A model generated the notes under the pieces. That model had not been told where the DNA came from. It saw only the letters and a program-made list of their open reading frames with translations, and ran no database searches. A program made the position numbers and the translations under genes. From the NCBI RefSeq assembly GCF_004785955.1, contig NZ_SJER01000007.1, positions 40,034 through 104,033 of the forward strand: a stretch of 64,000 nucleotides of DNA. The letters are read 5' to 3'. Numbering within the stretch: position 1 is the first letter of the stretch; each line of letters opens with the position of its first letter. Positions 25,005-34,198 of the stretch are shown here, in pieces. Source of the stretch: Halostella litorea. GTDB taxonomy: Archaea; Halobacteriota; Halobacteria; Halobacteriales; Natronoarchaeaceae.

Positions 25005-25046
25005 TTAACCAACAATAAGGAAACCGACGCGGAAGGTGTTGGTTAA
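25005..25046. repeat. Inverted repeat TTAACCAACA, copy 4
   Basis: TTAACCAACA at 25005-25014 and TGTTGGTTAA at 25037-25046, separated by 22 bp. It begins 10 bp beyond the stop of the 74-residue gene at 25056-25277 and is about 165 bp upstream of the histidine kinase start. Confidence 0.8.
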
Positions 25047-25055
25047 GAACAGAGC

Positions 25056-25277
25056 TTACTCTTCGTTCTCACGCAGCTCTTCAGCCTTCCACTTGAGCCG
25101 GCGCAGAATCTGCGTTCGATTTTGGTGGGCGTTCTCGTAGGCAACACACTCTTGCAGGGTCTCCATATCGGGAATCGTCGCGATACCGGCCTTGATCAAT
25201 CGGTAATTCGATGCTTCGAGACGTTTCCCAGGTGGGAATTCGTCGTCACTCCCGTCGCTGATCGTGGACTGTTCCAT
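25056..25277 (-). CDS. Small hypothetical protein led by a hairpin element
   Basis: A 73-residue protein from ATG 25275-25277. The open frame runs further upstream, but the hairpin and T-tract lie just before this ATG. It is charged and helical (LIKAGIATIPDMETLQECV, NRTQILRRLKWKAEEL), with the look of a small regulator or DNA-binding protein. The family is unknown to me. It sits between the hairpin element and an inverted repeat copy, and marks the edge of the plasmid-type region before the cargo genes. Confidence 0.6.
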   Translation of the reverse strand: MEQSTISDGSDDEFPPGKRLEASNYRLIKAGIATIPDMETLQECVAYENAHQNRTQILRRLKWKAEELRENEE

Positions 25278-25284
25278 CTCTAAG

Positions 25285-25310
25285 GCCCTCCACCCCTTGA
25301 GGGCGAGAAA
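25285..25310 (-). promoter_or_regulatory. T-tract plus hairpin element 4
   Basis: On the minus strand: TTTCTC, then perfect 6 bp arms GCCCTC/GAGGGC with loop AAGGGGTG. Only 7 bp separate it from ATG 25277, so if the T-tract acts as the TATA box the mRNA would be leaderless. Confidence 0.7.
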
Positions 25311-25422
25311 GACAGAACAGACGACTACGTCACCACGTGGCGTCAGGCCATCGCCTCTTCGAAGCACTCGCGAAGCCCATAATATCACTGACCAAACTGA
25401 TTGGTTTTATTTGATGCCGGTG

Positions 25423-26061
25423 TTATCGAGTGGTTCCAGTCGTATAGTTGCGAACATTCGGTAACTCCCATCCATATCTGACTGCAATAAGTCGTGATCC
25501 CACTGTCATGGTCGCACATCCACCGGCTGCGAGCGCACCGGTTCCAAAATGAATCGACAGTAGCCAGTAGAGACCTCCACCAAGCACGGCACAGCTCGCA
25601 TAAAAGTCCTGAAGTAGAATAAACGGGGGACGATCAAGAAGAATATCAGCGAATGCTCCTCCGCCAACGGCATTAATTGTCGCGACAGCAACTACGCCGA
25701 AGGGAGACACTCCGGCATGGGTCGCCACGATTGCTCCGGTGGTTGCGAACGCGCCAAGGCCGATTGCATCGGCAACCAGTGAGACCGGATGCCGATGCGG
25801 CTCATCGAGGAGCACCGAGAGTGCTGCGGCTAAAATCACTCCAAGCACTCCAAACCCGATATTTGAAAGTGTCTGGAGCGAAAGTGGGATTCGCAAGACG
25901 AGGAGATCCCGTGTTGTGCCGCCGCCAAATGCAGTAACGAGCCCAACCACACTGACGCCAAACGGATCAAATCCCTCTCGAATGGCTTTACTGGCACCAA
26001 CGAGTGCAAATGCGACCAATCCGACTGCATTTGCAACCCAGAACAATGCGTTTTCCAACAT
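25423..26061 (-). CDS. TRIC/UPF0126 family cation channel protein
   Basis: A 212-residue integral membrane protein with about seven helices in two homologous halves. The repeated pore motif is GLVTAFGGGTTRD in the first half and TINAVGGGAFAD in the second, as in TRIC/YicG proteins that form trimeric cation channels. Start is ATG 26059-26061, overlapping the stop of the DMT transporter gene as TGATG, so the two are co-translated. Ion preference cannot be read from the sequence. Confidence 0.85.
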   Translation of the reverse strand: MLENALFWVANAVGLVAFALVGASKAIREGFDPFGVSVVGLVTAFGGGTTRDLLVLRIPLSLQTLSNIGFGVLGVILAAALSVLLDEPHRHPVSLVADAIGLGAFATTGAIVATHAGVSPFGVVAVATINAVGGGAFADILLDRPPFILLQDFYASCAVLGGGLYWLLSIHFGTGALAAGGCATMTVGSRLIAVRYGWELPNVRNYTTGTTR

Positions 26062-27035
26062 CAATCACTACGAACTTCGTGGTCCGTATGTGCCGATGAA
26101 TCTGTTTCTCGGAGGCTGACAATCGCTTGGCGCATTGTGGAACGACTGACAAGTGTGAACCCTGCAGCCACGGCCACAAACCCGACAACGGTTGTCATAC
26201 TAATTGTTTGGCCAAGGAGTAGGACTGATACGACCGTTGCAGCTACTGGTTCCAGATACGCGACAAGTGTCGTTTCAGTCGCGCCAACCTCTCTTACCAA
26301 CCGGAAGTACAATAGATACCCTCCGGCTCCAGCGACGAGAGTGATGTATACCAACGAGACAACTGCTACTGGGGAAAGCGACTGTACATCCGGCACCGAT
26401 TCACCACGAAGAAAGCTACCACAAAACAGGAGTGTTGCCCCAACTAGCATTGCCCACCCTTGGAGTGCTTCCATAGGGAGCCCTTCGTCGAATAACTGGA
26501 TTGTCACAGATCCAACTGCAAACAGTTTCGTTCCGAGAAAGACCAAGCCGACACCGAGTGCCGTCGACGATAGTGATGTAGTACCCACTGATGGTTGTGA
26601 GAGAACTACAACGCCACTTATGCCGAGACAGAACCCAATCACGTCGGGAAGTCCACGGGATTCCCCGAGGATGGGGACTGCAACAAGAGCTGCGACGACT
26701 GGCGACATCGTGGTGACGACGGATGCGACGGCGCCTGTAATGTGCTGTGTGCCCAAGTAGAGACCCGCTTGATAGCCACCAAACATGAACCCGCCAACGA
26801 TGCTGATACTCAGGAGTTCGCGTGTCGTTTCTGGTCGCAACCGGTCCGTAGTCAATCGTGCATACCCGAGGACGATACAGCCAGAGACAGCATATCGAAT
26901 CCCAGCAGCACCTAGTGGGGGAAGCTGTGAAACGACGATGTCAATTGCGGGGAACCCGGCTCCCCAGAGAAGACCCAACCCGATGATAGCTAAGCCTGCC
27001 GGAATGTGAAATCGGAATGTGTTTGGGGCCCCCAT
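26061..27035 (-). CDS. EamA/DMT family transporter
   Basis: A 324-residue membrane protein with ten predicted helices in two EamA repeats (AGLAIIGLGLLWGAGFPAID, then the second repeat from LGVGLVFLGTKLFAVGS). DMT proteins export amino acids or metabolites by proton exchange; the substrate is unknown. The gene is divergent from an Lrp/AsnC regulator, a common pairing for amino acid exporters, which suggests the exporter is under Lrp control. Confidence 0.88.
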   Translation of the reverse strand: MGAPNTFRFHIPAGLAIIGLGLLWGAGFPAIDIVVSQLPPLGAAGIRYAVSGCIVLGYARLTTDRLRPETTRELLSISIVGGFMFGGYQAGLYLGTQHITGAVASVVTTMSPVVAALVAVPILGESRGLPDVIGFCLGISGVVVLSQPSVGTTSLSSTALGVGLVFLGTKLFAVGSVTIQLFDEGLPMEALQGWAMLVGATLLFCGSFLRGESVPDVQSLSPVAVVSLVYITLVAGAGGYLLYFRLVREVGATETTLVAYLEPVAATVVSVLLLGQTISMTTVVGFVAVAAGFTLVSRSTMRQAIVSLRETDSSAHTDHEVRSD

Positions 27036-27192
27036 ATTCTGTTGGTCGAGGGTATGTGGTAGATTGGGAATAAGTGAAGGAACGCGGCATTACTCCGAGC
27101 GTATTACGGTAAGTTCGTCATCTATTCGAAACTGAGGCCGCATTTAGTGAATAAGCTGAAGTAGCTACGAACTATGGCATGAGTCACAGCGT

Positions 27193-27672
27193 ATGGACGA
27201 GAAAGATATCCAGATTTTGAAATCGTTAGAAGAACTCGAGACGACGAGTACCGAAGCGGTGAGTGACGCAACGGGGATTCCGTTATCGACCATTCATTAC
27301 CGCCTCAACAATCTCCGTGATGCTGGGGTCATCACAAACGAACGATTAGACCTCGATCTCGACGAATTCGGACTTGGAGTAACAATCCTTGTACAGATAT
27401 TTACGAAGGATGATCAATCCCATACCGAGAGTGGGCAAGCTATTGCGGGTATTGAAGGGGTAACAAAAGTCTTCTTCACGATGGGGAGTACTGACTTTAT
27501 CGCGTTAGCACGGTTGCCAAACAGTGACAGCGTGGAGCGATTGATTTCCGATTTTGAAGCGCTTGACGAGGTTGCTCGTACTAACTCAACGTTTGTCATC
27601 GAACGGGAACTCGATAGTCACTACCCCCTCCAACAGTACAGCGAAGAGACTCTCGTTGAAGAAGTCGGGTAG
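27193..27672 (+). CDS. Lrp/AsnC family transcription regulator
   Basis: A 159-residue regulator. The N-terminal winged HTH is MDEKDIQILKSLEELE through IPLSTIHYRLNNLRDAGVI, and the C-terminal RAM/AsnC ligand domain is LGVTILVQIFTKDDQ to ERLISDFEALDEV. It probably binds the 157 bp divergent region shared with the DMT transporter and responds to an amino acid or related ligand. Full length, no oddities. Confidence 0.9.
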   Translation: MDEKDIQILKSLEELETTSTEAVSDATGIPLSTIHYRLNNLRDAGVITNERLDLDLDEFGLGVTILVQIFTKDDQSHTESGQAIAGIEGVTKVFFTMGSTDFIALARLPNSDSVERLISDFEALDEVARTNSTFVIERELDSHYPLQQYSEETLVEEVG

Positions 27673-27794
27673 TAGTTTAACTGACGCGGTCGTATCATCC
27701 AGATAGGGGAGTTGCGCGTTGCCACAAGACATTCAATTGTCGCTCGAATCTATAGACGATCTCTGCCTCTATCACACCTACTACACCAAACCAG

Positions 27795-28157
27795 AATTCG
27801 AAGTTTGTCGTGCTCGCGGTTCCGCTCGTCGACGAGACTCGCCATCTCATGTCCACCGAGGAATTCGCCGCGATGCGTGACGATGCGATTCTGATCAACG
27901 TCGCGCGTGGCCCTGTGGTCGACCAGGCGGCGCTCGTCGACGCTCTCGAAGCTGGGGCGCTCGGTGGGGCTGCACTCGACGTTTTCGAGGCGGAACCGCT
28001 GCCCGAGGAGTCCCCCCTTTGGGAGTTCGAGGAGGTTCTCATCACTCCCCACTGCGCAGGATTCACTGAGGACTACTATCGGAACGTCGCGGATCTCGTC
28101 CGGGAGAACATCGCCCACATCGACGCCGGCGAGGAACTCGTCAATCGATCCGTGTAG
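27795..28157 (+). pseudogene. Remnant of a D-isomer 2-hydroxyacid dehydrogenase
   Basis: About 120 codons matching the C-terminal third of the family: PLVDETRHLMSTEEFAAMR, INVARGPVVDQAALVDAL, GGAALDVFEAEPLP and the catalytic histidine in LITPHCAGFT. The first 200 or so residues, including the NAD-binding GxGxxG, are absent, and the sequence before 27795 does not continue the homology. Full-length members are about 310-330 residues, so this is a degraded gene. Confidence 0.8.
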
Positions 28158-28218
28158 CTGAGTGGGTTGGGATTACGCGGATCGCACAGATCGAACAGAG
28201 GCACACGATAGACTTCCA

Positions 28219-28653
28219 CTATAGCTGTTCAGTGATATGCTCCTTGAGCAGCGTCCGGTGACAGCGTTTCTGGTCGGTGTTCTCGAAACAGACGAAGACG
28301 AGGTGTTCACCATCACGAAGCCTGTTCGTGAGTTCACCGGCTGCCTCCTGAGCATCCGCTGCTTCGGTGAGATGTGTTCGGTACCGGTCTTCGAATCCGA
28401 CCTCGTCCCAGGCAGCATTATGGGCGCCTTCGTCACACATCCCCTGCATTTTGAAATCCTCGTGGCGCTGTTTGAACTCGTCCAGGAGGTCTGGCGGTGG
28501 ACCGAGTGCCGGGTAGTTCTCGTTGATCGTCGTTCTGAACCAGCCAGTGGGCCGTCGTACCACACCCACGAGCGTAGCCTCCGGGGAGATGTCTACGAGA
28601 TCATGCTGTAGCGCTGCGACGTACGTGTCCTCGAGGAGGTCAGAGGTGGTCAC
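28219..28653 (-). CDS. DUF488-like protein
   Basis: A 144-residue protein assuming the GTG start at 28651-28653 (VTTSDLLEDTYVAAL); the frame continues upstream, but that part does not look conserved. The C-terminal half carries the DUF488 ending LVFVCFENTDQKRCHRTLL, with a Cys-x-x-x-x-Asp and a CHR motif. The biochemical role of DUF488 proteins is not established to my knowledge. The longer frame to 28932 would add about 93 residues of doubtful coding value. Confidence 0.7.
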   Translation of the reverse strand: MTTSDLLEDTYVAALQHDLVDISPEATLVGVVRRPTGWFRTTINENYPALGPPPDLLDEFKQRHEDFKMQGMCDEGAHNAAWDEVGFEDRYRTHLTEAADAQEAAGELTNRLRDGEHLVFVCFENTDQKRCHRTLLKEHITEQL

Positions 28654-28943
28654 GATCTCTGTCTTTGCCGTTCGGCGCCCAGCGTAGTCAACCTCCCGGT
28701 GGATGTCTATGGCCCCTGCCCGCTGGGGGGTTTTGTGATCGTTCGCAGAGCGAGAATATGGCTGGGTTATGCTGTCGAGACTGTCCAGCGGGTAGGACGA
28801 CCGACATCGATTCGGGCAGCGGATTGACGCATTACTGCCGGAGTACGGTTCAAATAGAGACGGCACGTCCAACAGGTATCGAATCAACGGCTGTCTGTCG
28901 ATATCGAAAGCTATAGTCCGATTTGTGAGCAAGAGCTAGGGGA

Positions 28944-29267
28944 ATGTCGTGGATCTTGCTCTTTGTAGCTGGCCTGTTCGAGATCGCTTGGGCAATTGGC
29001 TTAGAGTATTCTGACGGCCTCTCAGAACCAATCCCGACAGCGGGTACAGTCATCGCGCTCATCATCAGTATGGTATTACTCGCGAAAGCGATACAAAACC
29101 TGCCGATCGGGACCGCGTATGCTGTCTGGACGGGGATCGGCGCCGTTGGCACTGCCACGCTCGGCATCGTCTTATTCGACGAACCGGCGACGAGTGCCCG
29201 TCTCCTCTTCATCTCCGTGATCGTCTTCGGGATCGTTGGCCTCCACTTCGTCTCTGGAGGCCACTAA
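28944..29267 (+). CDS. SMR family transporter (SugE/Gdx-like)
   Basis: A 107-residue four-helix transporter. The catalytic glutamate is in AGLFEIAWAIGLEYS (helix 1), and the loop GTAYAVWTGIGAVGT is the family signature. The W/G pattern near helix 2-3 is nearer SugE/guanidinium exporters than EmrE. These small proteins function as antiparallel dimers; only one gene is present, so a homodimer is likely. It stands alone between the DUF488 gene and a deaminase. Confidence 0.88.
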   Translation: MSWILLFVAGLFEIAWAIGLEYSDGLSEPIPTAGTVIALIISMVLLAKAIQNLPIGTAYAVWTGIGAVGTATLGIVLFDEPATSARLLFISVIVFGIVGLHFVSGGH

Positions 29268-29295
29268 CGACGACTCACCGAACGGAGTCCGGCGG

Positions 29296-29760
29296 TTACC
29301 AGCCGTACTCCTGGTGGACCTGACGACCTTCTTCGTTCAACAGTGGTCCGACCACATCGCTGACGCCATCCAGAATTTCCGCGCACCGAACTGTTGGCTC
29401 GCTCCCGGTGAACGCTGCGATTTCATCACTCCCGACACTGTAGGCGACGCGCCCGAACCCAGCTGTCGCCATCCCGCCAGCACACATCGGACACGGTTCG
29501 GTGCTCGTATACATGACCATCGCAGCGCGCTCATCGGCGTCGTACTCTCGGCACGCGCGATACGCGAGATGGAGCTCGGGGTGGCGGCGGATATCGTCCT
29601 CCGTACTCTCGCGATTCGAATCGCTCATGATGACAGTATCGTCGCGGACGAGTACGGTGCCGAACGGTTTGTCGCCACGAGCGGTAGCCTCGCGCGCTAG
29701 CTCGAAGGTCTCGCGCATATGTGCGTCGTGGTCGAACTCGTCGAAATTGGGAGCTGCCAT
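29296..29760 (-). CDS. Nucleoside/nucleobase deaminase (CDA superfamily)
   Basis: A 154-residue deaminase of the guanine/tRNA-adenosine deaminase branch. The zinc site is HPELHLA (H-x-E, with proline replacing the common alanine) and PCPMCAGGM. FGTVLVRDDTVIMSDSN is the N-terminal beta hairpin. The substrate may be guanine, cytosine or another base. Compared with the deaminase-like protein at 607-1068, this enzyme keeps a normal zinc site. Confidence 0.88.
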   Translation of the reverse strand: MAAPNFDEFDHDAHMRETFELAREATARGDKPFGTVLVRDDTVIMSDSNRESTEDDIRRHPELHLAYRACREYDADERAAMVMYTSTEPCPMCAGGMATAGFGRVAYSVGSDEIAAFTGSEPTVRCAEILDGVSDVVGPLLNEEGRQVHQEYGW

Positions 29761-29989
29761 AGCTGTATGGTAGTCTCTCTGGGTGAAGTACTTGGTTGGA
29801 ACGGCGACTCAGGCTTCGTTTGGCCTGTGACGGTCCCTGTCGGTTGGTCTATCCTTCGGGAGGTGATGACGGTGATTTTTCACCCCGCTGCCAGCCTACC
29901 CTCTGACCTCCAGTATTCTAGATGTAGAGTGGTTAAGAGTCTGCAACGCGGACCTACCGACCGAGGAATGATTCTAAGTGACGGATAGA

Positions 29990-30928
29990 ATGAAGGCTGT
30001 TCGCATGCACGAGTTCGGCTCGCCGGATGTCCTCAGATACGAGGATGCGCCCCGTCCGGATCCGCTTGATGATGACGTGCTCGTTCGGGTTCACGCAGCG
30101 GGTGTCAACCCAGTCGACTGGCGGATTCGTCAGGGAATGCAGCTGGTGTCGATGCTGCCCGAGAATCCGTTTCCCCTCATTCTCGGGATGGACGTTTCAG
30201 GCGTCGTCGAGGAGACCGGCGCGTCAGTTACCGAATTTGAGACGGGCGATGCAGTGTTCGGTGTCAATGGGTTCCCGGAGTTAGGTTCCTATGCGGAGTA
30301 TTCGGCCACACCTGCCGAGCAACTAGCCCCGAAGCCCAAATCGCTCGATCACGAGGGGGCAGCTGGCGTGCCGGTCGTCACGCAGACCGCTTGGCAAGCG
30401 TTATTCGAGTATGCTGATTGCACGGCCGACCAGCGAGTTCTCATCCACGGTGCAGCAGGTGGTGTCGGACATATGGCCGTCCAGCTGGCGAAATGGAAGG
30501 GGGCCGACGTAATCGCCACAGCGTCGGGATACAGCGAAGACTATCTCCGGGAGTTAGGCGTCGATGAGTTCGTGAACTACCGCGAGGAGCGCTTCGAGTC
30601 AGTGATTGATGAGGTCGATATCGTGGTAGATACAGTCGGGGGTGAAACCCCAGCACGCTCAGTTGACGTGCTCAGGAAAAAGGGGGTGCTCGTTTCAGTC
30701 GTTGGACAACCATCCGGAGCGCTCACCACCAACCACGACATTGATGTACAGGTGGTAAGTGGGCGGTCGAATTCCCCATCGCTCCTAACAACGATTAGCG
30801 AACTGATTGACGCCGGAGAAGTGCGCCCCACGATCAGTGCCGAATTCCCACTCGAAAATACAGCTCAGGCACACGAAGTAGGTGAGACAGAACACGTACA
30901 AGGGAAACTCGTTCTCAGCGTAGCGTGA
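29990..30928 (+). CDS. NAD(P)H:quinone oxidoreductase-like MDR protein
   Basis: A 312-residue zinc-independent medium-chain dehydrogenase/reductase from ATG 29990 (MKAVRMHEFG); GTG 29978 is an alternative. The cofactor-binding site is HGAAGGVGHMAVQLAK, and there is no structural or catalytic zinc cysteine pattern. The family reduces quinones or enones with NADPH, often against oxidative stress. A single gene; no operon partners are evident. Confidence 0.88.
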   Translation: MKAVRMHEFGSPDVLRYEDAPRPDPLDDDVLVRVHAAGVNPVDWRIRQGMQLVSMLPENPFPLILGMDVSGVVEETGASVTEFETGDAVFGVNGFPELGSYAEYSATPAEQLAPKPKSLDHEGAAGVPVVTQTAWQALFEYADCTADQRVLIHGAAGGVGHMAVQLAKWKGADVIATASGYSEDYLRELGVDEFVNYREERFESVIDEVDIVVDTVGGETPARSVDVLRKKGVLVSVVGQPSGALTTNHDIDVQVVSGRSNSPSLLTTISELIDAGEVRPTISAEFPLENTAQAHEVGETEHVQGKLVLSVA

Positions 30929-31098
30929 TTCGACGTGTCGTACATTGAATTGAGATCCACAGTCAGTATCGAGTGGATCTCCCACTCCAATTCTTGTGAC
31001 AATAGAATTAGAACTATTTCTCCAACACGGATTAGCGTGGCCACCGCCCTGTAGCGGATGACTTACGGGGAGCACTTACCGAGAGAGTAATAGAACGG

Positions 31099-32265
31099 AT
31101 GGAATGGATACGGAAACTCCGGAATTCGCCAGCAGCGGCCGTGATTTTCGCGAGTACCCTCGTCGCTGTCATGGGTGTCTCACTCATCAGCCCTGTACTC
31201 CCAGCGGTCCAGGAGGCATGGAACATTTCGGAGGCACAGGCCAGCCTCTTGCTGTCGGCGTTCACGCTCCCCGGAATCTTTCTCACTCTCCCGATTGGAC
31301 TGCTAACCGACCGCATCGGTCGAAAACCGATTCTAATCCCGGCGCTCGTTGTCTTCGGACTCAGTGGTGGCGGTATCATCTTCATTTCCGACTTCACCCT
31401 GATCTTGGTCCTGCGAGCCATCCAAGGGGCGGCGAGTAGTGCGATTGCGATGCTCACGGTCACGCTCCTCGGCGACCTCTATTCCGGTGAACAACGACGA
31501 GTGCTAATTGGGACCAACGCGGCGATTCTCGCGGTGGGTGCTGCTGGCTATCCGTTACTCGGCGGTGCGCTCGCGACAGTCGCTTGGTCGGCGCCCTTCG
31601 CGTGTTTTCTCCTCGCGCTGCTCGTCGCTGTACCCGGCATAACCTTGCTCGAGGAGCCACAGCGCGACGAGAACAATACGAATTCGAGTATCCGTGCATT
31701 CCTCACCGGGCCCACATCGATGACCCCCTTCGTCGTGCTCTATCTCGCAATCTTCGGTATTTTTGTCATCCTCTATGGTGCGCAGCTCACCGCCGTTCCG
31801 TTCCTACTCGCCAACGAATATCAGCTCTCTTCAGCCGGTATCGGCCTTCTCGTGGGATTACCAGCAATTTCAATGGGAGCGACAGCAATGCAAGGTGATC
31901 GCGTGCTTCGGTCGCTCACGAGCTTCCAATCGATCGCGCTCGGATTCGTGAGTTACGGGATCGGACTCGTCATTGTCGCCGTCGCGGACTCCATATACGT
32001 AGTTGCTGGTGCACTCCTTCTATTCGGACTTGGTCAAGGACTTGCAGAGCCGATTACGGATACGGCACTCAACGAACGAGCACCGGACGAATTCCGCGGG
32101 AGCATTATGAGTATTCGGACGAGTGTTCTCAGACTCGGCACGACGGTCGGTCCGCCGCTTAGTGTCGGGGCTGCAGCACTGTTCGGCTATCGTCAAACCC
32201 TGTTAGTGTCTGGTGCCGCTGCCTTCTTGATCGGAGTAACGTGGTTTACGGTGAGACGTCAGTGA
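31099..32265 (+). CDS. MFS transporter
   Basis: A 388-residue permease with about 12 helices. The signature LPIGLLTDRIGRKP lies between helices 2 and 3, as in drug or sugar exporters. The second half begins near FLTGPTSMTPFVVLYL. The substrate is unknown; the family includes multidrug exporters. Start ATG 31099. Confidence 0.88.
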   Translation: MEWIRKLRNSPAAAVIFASTLVAVMGVSLISPVLPAVQEAWNISEAQASLLLSAFTLPGIFLTLPIGLLTDRIGRKPILIPALVVFGLSGGGIIFISDFTLILVLRAIQGAASSAIAMLTVTLLGDLYSGEQRRVLIGTNAAILAVGAAGYPLLGGALATVAWSAPFACFLLALLVAVPGITLLEEPQRDENNTNSSIRAFLTGPTSMTPFVVLYLAIFGIFVILYGAQLTAVPFLLANEYQLSSAGIGLLVGLPAISMGATAMQGDRVLRSLTSFQSIALGFVSYGIGLVIVAVADSIYVVAGALLLFGLGQGLAEPITDTALNERAPDEFRGSIMSIRTSVLRLGTTVGPPLSVGAAALFGYRQTLLVSGAAAFLIGVTWFTVRRQ

Positions 32266-32304
32266 ACACTCAAAGTCAGCTAACAGATTGGAGACGGAAT
32301 GTGT

Positions 32305-33042
32305 TCATTGGTGGGTATCCAGAATTCGACGTACGGTGACCTCGGCAAGCTGTGTGAAACCCACTGTATCCGGCATAACATCGACAGCGATCCCATGCTT
32401 GTCGACAGCACGTTTTGTTGGTGCTCCTATCGCTCCAACAATCGTCTCCTCTAGCTCGCGTTGGAGTGCAGCGACAGCGTCACGTTCAGTCGCAATTTGA
32501 ACGAAGTACTCTACCGTCTTTGGCGAGGTGAACAGTATACCGTCCAGCTTACCGTCTACCGCAAGTGAAACCGACTGTCCCGCAGTCTCCGGTCGTTCCA
32601 AGCGATATAAGGATGTTTCGCTGACAATTGCACCAGCTGCTTCCAGTCCTTCAACAAGTACTTCGCTGCCGTGTGCACTCCGAGCAAGTTCAACGGTTTG
32701 GCCCTCGACATCAGTAGATAACTCGTCGACGAGTCCTGTGGATGTGAACGTCGATGGAACGATATCGACTGAATAGCCCCGATTGCATAATGCGGTTGCA
32801 GTCTGATCTCCGACAGCACAAACAGTGGTTCCTCGTTGTTTCCATCCTGCTGTCGCAGCTAGATCGACACCGGTCTCGCTTGTGAAGATACAGTAATCCG
32901 CATGTTGGGGAACCTGACCGGTCGGTGTGATTGCCAGCATCGGGTCTGGAATCGGGGATACATCGAGTGACTGGAGATACTCGACCGCCTCAACGATACG
33001 GCTGTCGTCGGGTCGGAGAACAGCCACCGTCGGCTGGGACAT
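32305..33042 (-). CDS. hemD: Uroporphyrinogen-III synthase
   Basis: A 245-residue two-domain protein of the HemD fold: MSQPTVAVLRPDDS, CIFTSETGVDLA, TVCAVGDQTATAL, LARSAHGSEVLVEGL, DGILFTSPKTVEYFV and VGAIGAPTKRAVDKHGI. It closes hydroxymethylbilane to uroporphyrinogen III in haem and cobalamin synthesis. The usual chromosomal hem neighbours are absent, so this may be a second copy carried on an accessory replicon. Confidence 0.85.
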   Translation of the reverse strand: MSQPTVAVLRPDDSRIVEAVEYLQSLDVSPIPDPMLAITPTGQVPQHADYCIFTSETGVDLAATAGWKQRGTTVCAVGDQTATALCNRGYSVDIVPSTFTSTGLVDELSTDVEGQTVELARSAHGSEVLVEGLEAAGAIVSETSLYRLERPETAGQSVSLAVDGKLDGILFTSPKTVEYFVQIATERDAVAALQRELEETIVGAIGAPTKRAVDKHGIAVDVMPDTVGFTQLAEVTVRRILDTHQ

Positions 33043-33133
33043 ATTGAACAGTTAGCCGATGCTGGACTTGTGTGTATCGAGAATCGGCGACCAGTCTCGA
33101 ACGATTCAAACCGGCATCCTGCTAATTGCCGGT

Positions 33134-34108
33134 ATGGACGAGGAGTCTCATAACCACGTTGTTCCCGGAAGTGATGAAGAGTTGACCACGCCAGACGTGC
33201 AGGGCTACGACTTCCGTGGCGAATTCGATTTTCAGGAGATGCTGGAAGCGTATGCAACGACGGGCTTTCAGGCGACGCAACTCGCAGAGGCCATCGACAT
33301 CGCCGAGCAAATGCAAGACGCCGATGCCACGATCTATCTCACATGCACGTCGAATATCATTTCGTCGGGATTGCGTGAAGTCGTCGCCTACCTCGTTCGT
33401 GAAGGGTACGTCGACGTGCTTATCACGACCGCGGGATCGCTGGCGGAGGATGTTATCAAAACGGCGAAGCCGTTCAAAATGGGAGAGTGGGATGCGGACG
33501 AGGCCGCGCTCCGGGAACAGGGAATCAACCGTCTTGGGAATCTCTTTGTTCCTTCCGACCGATACGTCTGGTTGGAGGAGTACCTGTACGACTTCTTCGA
33601 GGAGTTCTTCGCCGACGAAAAGGTCCGGACGCCGACGGCGTTTGCCCGCGAGTTAGGGGAGACACTCGACGATCCCGATTCGGTCCTGAAGCAAGCGGCG
33701 GACAACGACGTTCCCGTGTACTGTCCGGCGCTGACGGACGCCGAAGTTGGGAACTTTCTCTACTATTACAGACAGGGATACGACTCGGAGGTCGGCATCG
33801 AAATCCTCGACGATTATGACTCGCTTATCGAGGACGGGATGCTTGCTGACACGACAGGTCTGATCGCAGTTGGAGGGGGCGTCCCGAAACACCACGCGAT
33901 TATGACAAATCTGTTCCGTGGCGGGGCGGATTACGTCGTCTACATCTCGACTGGTATGGAAGGGGATGGCTCACTCTCTGGAGCGCCCCCGAACGAGGCA
34001 GTATCGTGGGGGAAGATCAAAGACGATGAGCGGACGAATTACACGCAGATTGAAGCAGAAGCAACGCTCGTCTTCCCACTGCTTGTAGCGGGTGCTTTCA
34101 GCGAGTGA
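33134..34108 (+). CDS. dys: Deoxyhypusine synthase
   Basis: A 324-residue protein from MDEESHNH (ATG 33134). The catalytic lysine segment EAVSWGKIK near residue 295 and the final LVFPLLVAGAFSE are family hallmarks, as is LTCTSNIISSGLREVV for NAD binding. The enzyme transfers an aminobutyl group from spermidine (or uses agmatine-derived routes in archaea) to a lysine of aIF5A. It is normally a single-copy chromosomal gene, so its presence among cargo is notable. It lies divergent from hemD with about 90 bp between starts. Confidence 0.88.
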   Translation: MDEESHNHVVPGSDEELTTPDVQGYDFRGEFDFQEMLEAYATTGFQATQLAEAIDIAEQMQDADATIYLTCTSNIISSGLREVVAYLVREGYVDVLITTAGSLAEDVIKTAKPFKMGEWDADEAALREQGINRLGNLFVPSDRYVWLEEYLYDFFEEFFADEKVRTPTAFARELGETLDDPDSVLKQAADNDVPVYCPALTDAEVGNFLYYYRQGYDSEVGIEILDDYDSLIEDGMLADTTGLIAVGGGVPKHHAIMTNLFRGGADYVVYISTGMEGDGSLSGAPPNEAVSWGKIKDDERTNYTQIEAEATLVFPLLVAGAFSE

Positions 34109-34198
34109 GTGTGATCTGCTGGTTAAACTGGTGCTGTAGCAGACTGTAGCTAGAAAGCGTAGCAGGATGGTTACAGTTGATGCTTGGCGGTCGACCGT

